Below, piece after piece: positions 22,707-33,900 of a stretch of 64,000 nucleotides of DNA (positions within the stretch are counted from its first letter, which is position 1; each line of letters begins with the position of its first letter). The stretch is from NCBI GenBank assembly GCA_024500155.1, contig CM044856.1:46934303-46998302 (forward strand), in the 5' to 3' direction. The position numbers were made by a program, and so were the translations under genes. The notes beneath the pieces are model-generated. The model saw nothing but the letters and a program-made list of their open reading frames with translations, did no database searches and was not told where the DNA came from. This DNA comes from Chenopodium formosanum. Its lineage: Eukaryota > Streptophyta > Magnoliopsida > Caryophyllales > Amaranthaceae.

Positions 22707-24260
22707 TCAGAAGTAGTACCTTTTCAGATTATCTACATTCCAAGTTCTAGGCAGGCGCCTGCCGTCTGGGGTTTCCAGGCGGTAGGTGCCCTCCCTTACT
22801 TCTTCATAGATCCGGTAGGGGCCTTCCCAATTTGGTGTTAGCTTTCCCAGCTCATTGGCCCTACCGGTTGCCTCCATCTTTCGTAACACTAGGTCGTCAA
22901 CTTTCAAAGGACGCTTGTGTACTTTTTTGTTGTAGGCTCTAGTCATTCTCAGACGGTAAATCTCATGTCGCAAGGCGGCATTGCCCCTGCGCTCTGGGAG
23001 TGAATCCAATGCCAGGCGCATTGCTTCCCAGTTTGCCTCTTCATCATATAACATGACTCTAAGAGTCGGTTCGTAACGTTCGATGGGCAAGACGGCTTCA
23101 GCACCGTAAACCATGAGAAATGGGATTTCACCGGTTGCCCCTTTTTCTGTTGTCCGGATGGCCCATAGGACATGGATTAACTCTTCTGCCCACAAGCCAC
23201 CGGCTCTTTCTATTTTCTTCTTAATTCCGTCTGAGATGAGTTTGTTGAAGGCTTCAACTTGGCCGTTTGCTTGGGGCCGGCCAACAGACGCAAAGCAGCT
23301 TGAAATACCCTAATCTCCCAACCAGGTTTTTAGCTGAGGCGTCTCAAACTGAGGACCATTATCAAACACCATAGACATAGGTACCCCATACTGGGTGATA
23401 ACATTCTTCCAGATGAAAGAAATTATGTCTGAGGTCTTGATGTTTTTAACTGCCTCAGCCTCAACCCACTTGGTGAAATAATCCACAGCCACTAAGATGT
23501 AACGCTTTCCGCCTGGAGCAGGCGTGTAGGGACCTAGAATATCCATGCCCCATTTTGCAAACGGGATTGGGCTGTGGATGGGCGTCAGATTAGTTGTCGG
23601 GCGATGAATAAGTTTGCCAAACTTTTGGCACTTGTCACATTTCTTAACCAACTCCTTGGCGCCTGCCTCAAGAGTGGGCCAAAAATAATGTCGTCTGGCT
23701 CTGACGGCTAGGGACCTGCCGCCTATATGACAGGCGCAAAATCCCGAGTGCAAGTCTTCGAGAACTTCCTTCCCCTTTTCTGGGGTGACACACTTCAACA
23801 GAGGCTTAAGAAACCCCGCCTTGAAGAGCTCTCCATTTCTCAACTCAAAGCTTGCAGCTCGCTTCTTCAGGACGGCTGCTTCCTGTGGCGAATCAGGAAG
23901 TGTGCCGTCTGAGAGGTAAGCCCGGATGCCATCCATCCAGGTAGAGCTTCGGTCCAAAACTCCAATGGGGTCTTCTTTGATGCTTCTCTTTTCCAGAACT
24001 TCCCAAAAAACGGACCGAGGCGTATCATGACAGGCGGAAGATGCTAGTTTTGACAACGCATCCGCCTGGTTATTTTCATACCTAGGCACTTGACTCAGAC
24101 GGAATTCCTCAAGTGCCCCGGCCTCCTCTTTGACCACCTGAAGATATTTGATCATAGCCGGATGGGTAGCCTCATAACTTCCCTCATACTGGCTAACAAC
24201 CAATTGAGAATCAGAGTAGGCGTCAATTTTCATGGCCCCTGCCGCCTTACACATGCGCAT
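22707..24260 (-). pseudogene. Gypsy integrase, with the end of the second RNase H domain
   Basis: Frames 24260-23310 and 23195-22707 lie in the same phase, separated by one TAG (23312-23310). The N-terminal part completes an RNase H (IDAYSDSQLVVSQYEG, NNQADALSKLAS). Then comes the integrase zinc region (LHSGFCACHIGG and KKCDKCQKF) and the catalytic core (WGMDILGPYTP, DYFTKWVEAEAV, MVFDNGPQFETPQL; the Glu is expected in QVEAFNKLI after the stop). The C-terminal domain includes GPYRIYEEVREGTYRLE and NVDNLKRYYF and ends at TGA or TAA-type context at 22707. It would insert element cDNA into chromosomes. Confidence 0.93.
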
Positions 24261-24302
24261 GCCGGCTAGCAGGGCTTCATATTCCGCCTCATTGTTAGAG
24301 GC

Positions 24303-25658
24303 CTAAAACTTGAAGCGTAATGCATACTCAAATCTGTCTCTTTCAGGGGACTCATAAATTACGCCTGCACCATAGCCGTTCTTTGTAGAGCTCCCGTCTA
24401 CATACACTTTCCAAACCTGATCAAGATTATCGGGAGCCACCGGACGAGTCATTTCCACAATGAAGTCGGCAAACGCCTGACCCTTCACTGCCTTTCTTGG
24501 TTCGTAAGTGATTTCAAGACTTTGCATTTCAATAGCCCATTTCAACATTCTCCCGGATGAGTCAAAGGTAGACATTGGCCGCTTAAGTGGCTGGTCCGTG
24601 TAGACCACCACCGGATGTGCCAAAAAGTAAGGCTTTAATTTTTTAAATGCCATATACAAAGCAAGACCAAACTTTTCGACCATGGGATACCGGAGTTCAG
24701 CATTTTTGAGAACATGGCTAATGAAGTAAACCGGGAGCTGCACGCCGTCTCGCTCAGCAAGGAGAACGGCACTGAGGGCATGGTCTGAGACGGCTAGGTA
24801 CATGTACAACGTCTCCCTAGGAAGAGGACTGACCAACCTAGGCAGAGAGTGTAAATGCTCTTTCAACCTCTGGAACGCCGCCTCAGCATCATCCCCCCAT
24901 TCAAATCTGGTCTTTTTCCTGATTGGTTGGAAAAAGTAGAGGCATTTGTCACCTGACCGGCTAAGGAATCTTCCCAAGGCGGCCAGGCAACCGGTGAGTC
25001 TCTGGACTTCCTTGACATAACGGGGTGACTTCATGTCTATCACCGCCTGTATCTTTTCAGGGTTAGCCTCTATCCCCCTTTGATCAATCAGGAATCCGAG
25101 AAACTTCCCAGACTCAACACCAAAGACGCATTTCTTAGGATTTAACATAACCTTATGCCGCCTGAGTGTGGTGAAGGTTTCTCGGAGATCAGCAAGGTGA
25201 TCCGCCTGTTGCTTGGATTTTACTATCATGTCATCAATGTACGCCTCCACATTCCTCCCAATCTGATTAACAAAGACCGTATTAATCATCCGTTGGAAAG
25301 TGGCAGGCGCATTTTTCAAGTCAAACGACATCATAGTATAACAGAATAACCCTTGATCAGTGACGAAGGCCGTCTTCTCTTGATCTTTCTTCCACAGGGG
25401 TATCTGATGGAAGCCGGAATAGGCATCCATAAAGCTCATCAAGGCGTGGCCGGCTGTAGAGTCGACCAGACTGTCGATTTTTGGAAGCGGATAACTGTCC
25501 TTTGGACACGCCTTGTTGAGGTCTGTGTAATCAACACACATGCGCCAGGTCCCATTCGGTTTCTTAACAAGGACCACATTGGCCACCCAGTCGGGAAAAT
25601 TACAAGGCCGAATGAACCTGGCGTCTAGCAGCTTTTTGACTTCGGCAGCTGCCGCCTA
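24303..25658 (-). pseudogene. Gypsy reverse transcriptase, RNase H and start of second RNase H
   Basis: Continuous frame from the TAG at 25658-25656 to the TAG at 24305-24303. Reverse transcriptase: ANVVLVKKPNGTWRMCVDYT, SFMDAYSGFHQI, then the catalytic AYIDDMIVKS with both Asp present. RNase H 1: the YLAVSDHALSAVL, YFISHVL and VVYTDQPL region. A tether follows, then a second RNase H starting VYVDGSSTKNGYGAGV, which continues in the next frame after the stop (ASNNEAEYEALLAGM). A dual RNase H is the Tat-lineage signature. It copies genomic RNA into DNA. Confidence 0.95.
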
Positions 25659-26765
25659 ACTTCTTTCCTCGCCGTGGTTTCTTTTCTTTTGCCGGATGGG
25701 CTTCTTTTTGGGATCCACGGCGAGTTTGTGGACAGCGAGATCCGGGCTGACGTCTGGCATCTCTTCCACTTCAAAGGCAAAGATGTCTTTGAATTCCTTC
25801 AGCAGGAGGTGCAGGCTTGCACCCAAAGTAGCATGAGCAACCGTCCCAACCTTAACAGTACGTTCTGGACGGCTGTCATCCAGAACGAGATCAATGCTTT
25901 CGCCAGCCGGTTGAGGACGGTGCTCATCTGACCGCTCACCGGTCAGTGATTGCTATTTTTTCTCTTTCTTCACCTCCACCAGCAGAGGTGCCTTTCTTTT
26001 CTTCCCGGCTGCTGGTGGGACGGGAGCCGGATCGGCATCCTTGACAGTGTCAAGGTCTATTGGTTCCTGACCTCCTAGGGCCACAGTATTTCGGACGGCT
26101 GAGAGATAGCACTCCCGGGCCGTCTTCTAATCCCCATTTAAGGAACCGACAGAGCCGTCATCCCTCTCATACTTGATGAGCATGATAGACGGGATGATTA
26201 CTGCCTTGGCTACGTTAAGGGTTGGCCTGCCAAGGATGATGTTGTAGGCGGTCAACTCCTCAACGACCAAGAATCTGACGACAATGTGTCGTCCCTAGCC
26301 TTTCTCCCCCAGCCGGATGGGTAAGTCAATTCTCCCGGCTGGGTAGACCATCCCACCCCCAAAACCAACCAAGGGGTGGGTGACCGGATGCATGCTGCTG
26401 ACATTGTATTTCAGCTTTTGCAGGCACCGGAGGCTGATGATGTCTGATGAGCTGCCGGTGTCAATAAGGATCCGTCCAACCAACTGGTTGGCAACCTTAC
26501 ATTCAATGACCACCAAGTCATCATGCGAGCGGCGGATGCTGCCCCTATCCTTCTCAGTGATCAAGACGTCTGGGAAGGAGGAGCTGGCTTCCGCCTGCTC
26601 ATCATCATCTTTGTCCATCTTTCGAAGATGGCTCTTGGTGCCCCGGATGGTAGGGCCACCACATGAGAACCCGCCTGCTATAGTGTAGACCGGCTCCTTG
26701 TCGGTATCCGAACTACTAGCAGGCTGGGGGGTAGTCTTGGAGGACTGACCCTTATTTTCTTTTTT
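25659..26765 (-). pseudogene. Gypsy protease region
   Basis: The frame is entered by a -1 change at 26765-26759. It runs through a linker (FSCGGPTIRGTKSHL), then the aspartic protease (ILIDTGSSSDII, catalytic DTGSS near 26450; LVGFGGGMVYPAGRIDL; AYNIILGRPTLN). A charged linker follows (KEFKDIFAFEVEEMPDVSP). Three in-frame TAGs interrupt it (26297, 26129, 25955, first bases on the minus strand). The protease matures gag and pol proteins. Confidence 0.88.
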
Positions 26766-28531
26766 GCCCCAGCTGGGGACTTAGTAATGTAGGACTTCAG
26801 CAGCCCTTTGTCAGCCAGACGGTCCAACGCCCGTTGAAGACTAAAGCAGTCGTTGGTGTCATGGCCAACTTCCTCATGGAACTGACATAATTTATTTTTG
26901 TTCCGTGACTGGACATAACTCTTCATAGGATTCGGCTTCTCAATGAACAGCCGGTCCTTTACCTCCATGAGGATGGAGTTGCAGTCTTTGTTAAACTTGT
27001 ACTTGGGGACGTACGGTTTAAACTCTTTCTTTTTCTTCTGGGACGGCTGGTCAGAGTCACTAACCGCCCAGACTTCTTTTCTCTTCTTGCTCTCTTCTTT
27101 CTTTTTTGCCGGCTGAGCAGGCCGGTTGTCTTTCTGCTTGTCGGACTTTTTGGAGTCCGACTGGCTACCAGGCGAGCAGAGGTCGGTAGCTTGGATGTAG
27201 CTCTCCGCCTCCCTCAGGGCCGCCTGTAGGGTGAAAGCCCCTTTTCTAACAAGGTCAAACTTAAAAGTCGACCCGTCTCTCAGACCCTTAAAAAAGTCTG
27301 TAAAAGCTACCTCATCAAACAGCCCCTGAATCTGAATTCTGATCAGGTTGAACCGCCTGACATATGAGCACAACCCTTCTCTCTCTCCCTGCTTAACAGT
27401 GCTCAGATCAAGGCTTGTTTTCTAAGCAGGGATGTTCATTGAGAAGTTAGAGGCAAACAGGAAGGCAAGCTTCCTGAAGCTGTCTATGGACCCGGCTGGC
27501 AGATTACCAAACCATTGTTGGGCAATGCCCTTCAATGTAGCCGGGAAGCATCGACACCAAGTGGCATCATCCAACCCCTGCAGATACATGAGCTTGGTGT
27601 AAGCCATGAGGTGATCTTCCGGGTTGGAGGTACCGTCATAGGTACCAACCAACACATTTTTAACCTTGGCCGGCTGAGCCGCCTCGGTTATCTCCCGAGT
27701 GAACGCAGAAGGTTGTTCACCCAGGCGCAGCAAACAAAGCTTCCAGTCCAAAGGCTGGACATTTGGATATGCCGCCTGACCCCCAAAGAAGGCCGGCTGC
27801 ATGAAGTGAGGAGGATACTGCCCGTAAGCCTGAGTAGGCACATACGGGACAGTTCCAATCATATGGGGGCTAGAGTGGACGGTATTACCGCCTGTCTGAC
27901 TCTCATGCAAGGAGGATGCCCTCCCTACAGAAATGTTGTTGAAGCTGTCTGGAAAGTTCGACGTTGAAGCCGACTCAGACAGCGACTGATTTCTCTTTCG
28001 GTTGATGATCTCCCGGGCATCAGTAATTGATTTTTTGCCTCTCACCGGCTGCTGAGGTCGGCGAGTGTTGTTGGTGTTCCTCCCAGGGAGGAGAATCTTT
28101 GACCAATCAATGGTCCCGGCTGCCTTATCCTTTGGATGGGGAGTGGGCTGCCGATTTCTGACTGACTTCCCCTTCCCTGGAGGAGTCTTCTTTGCCGGCT
28201 GGCCTTTACTTGGTCCAGCCCGGCTCTTGGTGATCAGCTCTGTGATTTCACCCTTGAAACTCGTCATGAACCTCATGAGTTCGTCTCGGGTGACAGGGGC
28301 TGATCCTGCTGCCGTCTAGGTTGCCCCATCCAGCTTCCCAGTGGGCCTACTCGGACCCGCCTGGGAGGCACCCTGCTCCAGAGTTTCCCTGGACCGGATG
28401 TGCTTGACTCTCAGAGAGCCGTCTTCGGCTGTGGAGGTTTGGACCTGAGGATCCTCATCCTCCTCGTGGTCTGTAAAAACTTCCGGGTCTTCACCCAGAC
28501 GGTTAGGAGGTGGTACAGACTCTTGAACCAT
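26678..28531 (-). pseudogene. Gypsy gag
   Basis: The start is the ATG at 28531-28529, just downstream of the primer site. It has a charged N-terminus (MVQESVPPPNRLGEDPEVF), a basic Pro/Lys linker, then the capsid-type gag domain (TYDGTSNPEDHLMAYT, ATLKGIAQQWFGNL, FRKLAFLFASNF) and a zinc knuckle-like CQFHEEVGHDTNDC near 26880. TAGs at 28318-28316 and 27424-27422 interrupt one otherwise open frame. The frame runs past the A_AAA_AAG site at 26765-26759 to a stop at 26678. Gag packages the RNA. Confidence 0.93.
26759..26765 (-). promoter_or_regulatory. Candidate -1 frameshift slippery heptamer
   Basis: The minus strand reads A_AAA_AAG, phased exactly as a classical slippery site in the gag frame. 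The protease/pol frame is open in -1 directly after it. A single-base loss in the adjacent A-run would look identical, so programmed frameshifting is a hypothesis. Confidence 0.4.
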
Positions 28532-28546
28532 CTTCGAGGTACTCTC

Positions 28547-28564
28547 CCCACAGACGGCGCCAAA
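28547..28564 (-). promoter_or_regulatory. Primer-binding site of the Tat element
   Basis: The minus strand reads TGGCGCCGTCTGTGGGGA about 2 bases after the 5' LTR. The first nine bases fit the tRNA-Asp complement; the remainder differs. Confidence 0.8.
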
Positions 28565-29052
28565 TGTTTTGGGTGTTTTTGTCCCTCGGGAGAGTTACGT
28601 CACGAAGTCTGGTCTGACCAGTCTGTACCTGCAAAATAACGGAGACTCCGGGTGGTTGGAGCTCCGCCTCCGACGGTCAAGTTAGTAACTTGAAACGGAA
28701 TAAAGAGTACGGAAATTTAGATGGGGATCTGCTTGGATTCCAAGCTCAGGTGTTTCTCTGATGTAAGAGAGTACAGGTATAAAAATGATAAAACGTGCCC
28801 TCAAAATGAGGGACATCTCCCTATTTATAGGGACATTGGGAATTGTGCTCCTGATTAGGTCATTAAACCCTAATCATTGGTGGGCTGTGCCGTTTTGCGG
28901 CATTCTCAAGATTTGGGCTTGAAGGCCGCATTTTCCCTTGATTTCTGGGAGGACACGTGTCCAGCAGGGATTGGTCCCTTTTGGGCCAATCTGGGGCTGA
29001 CACGTGTCACCCTCTGATTGGGCCACGTGGCAGGGTGAAATTACCCTAAACA
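28565..29052 (-). repeat. 5' LTR of the Tat element
   Basis: It is 488 bp, the same length as the 3' LTR. The promoter TATAAATA is at 28822-28829 (minus), with CACGTG boxes upstream in U3 (about 28950-29030). Confidence 0.97.
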
Positions 29053-29057
29053 ATACT

Positions 29058-29344
29058 TACATTGATAAATTTTTCATGGTTGATTTTTCAATTATGTTCT
29101 TGAAGTACAATTGCAATAAAAAATTAGTAAAACCTAGGATTTATACTATTTCCGTTCCAACTTTGAATAGAATAACATACTTTTTTCGAATTTCGCCTTT
29201 ATTTTGATAAATTTTGAAGTGATTGAACAAATTCTTGTGATAATTTTGTAACAATTTTGTCATTAAAGCTTTTGATGAACGAACAATGGGTGAGGAGAGA
29301 GAAAATAGCTTAGAAATGGGTGAGGAGAGAGAAATTGAAAATCG

Positions 29345-29386
<42 letters not shown>

Positions 29387-30083
29387 TATGTATATATTGG
29401 GGGTAAAATCAGTTAGTATGTAATGGTCAGTGGATATGGAAGTAGGGGATGGGGTCGTAGGTAGAACTCCATACTCTAGAGTGTAGGGAATAGGGATAGA
29501 TAATTCCCCAATCATAAATTTAAGCTTTTAATTGAGTTGGTTCACTGATGATTGTGGTCCAAGAATATGTTTTATATTCTATCATTAATCATTCACCACT
29601 TTTGTTCTCTTAATAAGTAACTCATATAACCCCCATTTAATTAAGATGTTTAAGGTGATTTTTCACCTCCCTTAATGCTTAGGATTCTTCTTAAATTCTA
29701 CATTATTTCATTTTTTTCTAAAAATAAAGAAGCCTTTTTTTTTAACACTTGAAAAAGTCTATACACCTTCTCTAATGGGTATAAGTTACTTGACTCAAAC
29801 CTTCCACTCAATTGTGTCGTTGTGTAGAAGCGGTGTGTTAACCTTAACAACATGGACGAATATAATTAAACCGCTTAGTTGCGCCGAAATTCGTTTTCAA
29901 GTACTAGATTAGCATCACGACACACCGATATTGTTCCATTGTTTGTGAAATTATCTTTTTGATCTTACTTAAATATTTTTATACTACTTATACTAGACTA
30001 CTCCTTTATTGACAACAAACGTAACTTTTTTTTTTTTTTTTTTTTTTTTGTATTTATCAAATAATTTTTATCAAAAAGCCTCA
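29058..30083. other. Intergenic DNA with poly-T tracts
   Basis: No gene is seen. A T-run of about 39 lies at 29347-29385 and another at about 30027-30049. The minus frame at 29515-29141 is only the poly-Lys translation of the first tract plus chance sequence. Confidence 0.6.
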
Positions 30084-30092
30084 TTTATAATA

Positions 30093-30668
30093 GGCAAAAT
30101 AGGCTTCAACTATGGATTGGTTGCCTCCAGCAACTCTATAATTTTCTCAGTAGCCAAAAACACCACAAACTAATGACTTAGGTGCAAAGCGCACCTTTAG
30201 TGAGTTTTCCGACCACTAATCTCACCGGAGCAGGTGAATTTTTTTTTTATTTGTGTGCCGAAAAATGTCACATAAAGGTTTCGGGGGTCATTTCGACTCT
30301 TAAGGATTCAAATTGAGCTCGAAACAGGCAAAAAAAAAGCATAAATGACTCATCAATTCGATTTAAAAAACAATGACACACCAATCGAGATATTTTATAA
30401 CATCATGCTAAACAAATCATGTACGCTATTTTTTGATTGTTTCGAGCTTAATTGGGACCCTTAACGATTAAAATGATATCTGAAACCTTTATTGGACATT
30501 TTTCAGCACGCAAATCGAAAAATTACATCAATTTTGTTGAGAATGGTAGCCGGAAAAGTCACTAAAGGTGCGCTTTGCACCCAAGTATTTGTTTGTGGTG
30601 TTTTGGTCACTAAGCAAAGTACAGGGTGCACCCAAGCCATATTTTAGAGTGTTGAGGTCATTTTTGCC
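30093..30668. mobile_element. Fold-back (Mutator-type) element
   Basis: Inverted ends starting GGCAAAA extend for over 200 imperfect bp: AGTGACCAAAACACCACAAA and GGTGCAAAGCGCACCTTTAG recur in inverted form near 30155-30205 and 30555-30610. Flanking 9-mers TTTATAATA (30084-30092) and TTTATAAAT (30669-30677) agree at 7 of 9 positions. Non-coding. It lies 0.3 kb beyond the 3' end of the bHLH gene. Confidence 0.75.
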
Positions 30669-30985
30669 TTTATAAATTACATATAATGACCTGGGGCATT
30701 GCTAGGCCAAAAACTAGTTGTTTATAATTTTGTACCAAACAGGCCTTGTGGGTTGAAGTGTTGAACTATATTCTCCTATAAAGGGCATGAATGCTTAAAC
30801 ATTTTGGCATTATACAAGGAAACAAACTGGATCTAGACATTGAGTTCTCAGCAGTTCACAATAACGTCTTAGAAACTATGTCAGAACAATTTACTTGTTC
30901 TACAATTTCTATTTCATCTATGAGAATTTCTGTAGTGTTACAAAGAAATTTGAACATGATAATCTTGAGCTAAATATCTTCATAT

Positions 30986-33900
30986 TCATGAGGATATGCT
31001 TGATGATGAACTCTGACCACACTTGCTCATGTCCAACTGCAACTGGGGTAATGCAGGATCCTTGCAGAGTACCTTCAGATTGACAGAAACATGTTTAAGC
31101 TTAAGATATTCATTAGAAAAAATAAATGCACTGACATTGCTAAAAGGTCTTACAGTGATACATTATTCAAATATTCAACAGGATATTTTGAAAGATACCT
31201 TAGAGGACATTGAGGCATTGAAAGGCCTATAATGTACAGTCATAGACGGATCCAGATGAAATGGCTGCGCTGAACTGTTGTTCTCTGACGTTCTGGTCAT
31301 TAGGAGCTTATAGTCAGAAAAAGCAGGTTTGCTGGAAAGATTAAACATGGCCTGCATGGGAGCTTCTTGATTAGCTGTGAAGGGTCCTGTTCTACTGCTG
31401 TTTGCTTCATCAAGTTGTGCTGCAGATGGAAGCTGCATCGCTCCTGGTAAATAAAAGGGATGCGAACTTGAACCATTTCTCAAGGTTAGCATCTGTAATA
31501 CCAACAAAATAGATTAAAAACTTCAGTTCCACAATCTATATTGCTTACAGCCAATTTAAAGCTCCATTAAGATGAGGTACAACAGTGTCATCCGTTCAAC
31601 TTTTGTCATAAGAGCATGGAACTGATATTGCATTCAAAATTAATTTTCAATCTTGAAGACCTAGATTTACCAGTTTTGTCATCAATACAACAAGGCTTTT
31701 TACACTAACAGGCCATAAACTGAATTGTGGAACCAAACCAACTACGAAAGTATTGCCACCTACGGTATAATGTTTAACTTTTCTCTAACCTGCTTATTAC
31801 AAAAATATCTTGTTTGCACTCAGGCAAATTAGTCATTGATAGTGTACTGTTAAGGATTTTAAATGAAGCATTGAGAGTTCATCATTGATTCTACTAAGCA
31901 GCTAACGGAACTTTTTATTTTTGTGTAAAGCTTTGAATAAGGAAGCTAGGCTAAGTCTATATGTGTTTTGAACTTTTTATTCTACTAAGGCCCTATTCTC
32001 TTCACCTTAAAAAAATAATACTAAGTAAAAATAATTTCAATTCAGTAAAAATAAGTTCAGTTTAGTAAAATTAATTTTAGTTAAGTAAAAATAATTTTAA
32101 TTCAGTAAAAATAAGTTCAGTTCAGTAAAATTCAGTATTCTTAAAGAAGAATTATAATTAAAAACCAGTAAAAATAATTTCAGTTCAGTAAAAATAATTT
32201 AAGTTCAGTAAAAATAAGGAAAATTTCACATTTGCTACCAGGGAAAGGACTTTAATTCACATTTGCTACCCCTTTAATTTTTTATTTTATTTTACTACCA
32301 CCCAAATCCCAAAATTTTAGATATCACTACCATTTGACGGATGCCGTTACTATTTCCGTCAGTGAAGCCCAACCACCGTCCAACCACCTCACCGCCACCG
32401 CTCCATCTTCAACCACCCTCATTGCCACCATCCAACCTCCATTTCCCATCAACACCGGCGCCCAAAGAATCCCACGGCAGCCGCGAAACTCCACCAGCAG
32501 CCCACCTCCTTCCCAAACGCCACCAACACCTCCTCACCTTCACACAACCACCAAGAACGAACCCCTTTCCAAGCCCGGTTCCAGCGAACACCTTCACACA
32601 ACCACGAATCAAAAACGACCCCATTCCCAGCCCCATTCCCACCTCGAACCCTATTCACCCATCAGCGCGGAGGTTCTCCAGCCAGCCACAAATTAAATCG
32701 CAAACCCTAGCCACCCGATCAACCACCAACCCTCACGAGAAAACCAATCAGCCCCCTTTAATTCGTTTTTCGTGGTTTTGGGGTGGTGGTTTAAGGTTAG
32801 GGGAGGCCGAAAACGCGGTAAAGGAAGGGGAGGGGGTCGATTCGGTGGAGGGAACGGGGTTGGGGCGGATTCCGGGGGTGGTTTTGGTTTCGGTTCGGGG
32901 TGGTTGGTCGGGGCAGCGAGAACGGGAAAAGGGGAGGGGGGTTCGCGTTGGCTGCATAGGGGTGGGGGACAGGGAGGGAGTGGGCACGCGCCGGCGCCAG
33001 CTGAAGTTCTGGGTGCGGCCACCGACAGGGGGTGGCAGGGGAGAGGGAGGGGGGTGGTTTATTTTATTTATTTTAATTATTTTTTAATTTTTTAATTTAT
33101 TTTTCATTTTTTTTAATAAACTTAACGGAAATTATAACGGATTCTGTTAAGTGGTAGTGATTTTTAAAAAACTCTAATTTAGGTGGTAGTAAAATAAAAT
33201 AAAAAATTAAGGGGTAGCAAATGTGAATTAGGGTCCTTTCCCTTGTAGTAAATGTGAAATTTTCCTAAAAATAATTTCAGTTAAGTAAAATTAAGTTCAA
33301 TTCAGTAAAAATAAGTTAAGTTCTGTAAAAATAATTTCATTTTAGCAAAATTAAGGTGAATCAAACAGGGCCTAAATCTGATTTTGAGCTGTTTTTGTTT
33401 GACTAATGGTTGGTTAGCTAGCTTGAGCAGCTCGTATCATTAGTTGTTTGTATTAAGTTTACCTATGTATTTGGTATGATCCGTTGTTACTTGTTTAAAA
33501 AGCAAATTAACCAGCTTTTCAGTATACCATTCAGGTCATTGAGAAAGAGTTTTTCAACTCAGCTTTTTAAAGTATGACAGAAAAGAAAATTCCATCTACC
33601 GAACTAAACTTTGGGCTTTTGTCACAGGAAAAAGGCAAAGACTCGGTATAAAAACCTGTCATAAACGAATGAGCAAACACGGCCCTGAACTCAAAGGATT
33701 AGGTCATTACATAGGACATTTAGCCTGCTTCATAAATGTGATCATACACGCTACAAATAGTCAACGCAAATTCTCTAATCAGCTTGTTTTTTGCAACTAC
33801 AAATAGAATATTACCAGACATAAAGAACTGTAATTTCCCTTCCTAAACACTCTTTTATACAAGAATGACATTAGTTCATTATAGTGGTACCTTTATCACT

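Larger units (their letters stand above)
17821..29052 (-). mobile_element. Complete Tat-type Ty3/gypsy retrotransposon
   Basis: An 11,232-bp element with two 488-bp LTRs and a perfect 5-bp duplication ATACT (17816-17820 and 29053-29057). Genomic RNA would read on the minus strand: 5' LTR, TGGCGCCGT primer site, gag, protease, reverse transcriptase, RNase H, a second RNase H, integrase, tandem repeats, a plus-strand spliced gene, polypurine tract, 3' LTR. The two RNase H domains and the antisense gene upstream of the 3' LTR are known hallmarks of the Tat lineage (Tat, Retand, Ogre). The LTRs differ at about 20 sites by eye, mostly transitions. In-frame stops make it presently non-autonomous. 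Confidence 0.96.

Noticed and set aside
23113..23313. Plus-strand frames within pol (also 25155-25628, 26380-26688, 27515-27967)
   Set aside because: They are shadows of the minus-strand gypsy polyprotein.
29141..29515. 124-residue open frame on the minus strand
   Set aside because: Its centre is the translation of a poly-A/T run; the flanks have no domain.
32334..33095. 248-residue Pro-rich to Gly-rich frame as a captured gene
   Set aside because: Low complexity on all strands, no recognisable domain, spans a composition switch; kept only as element interior.
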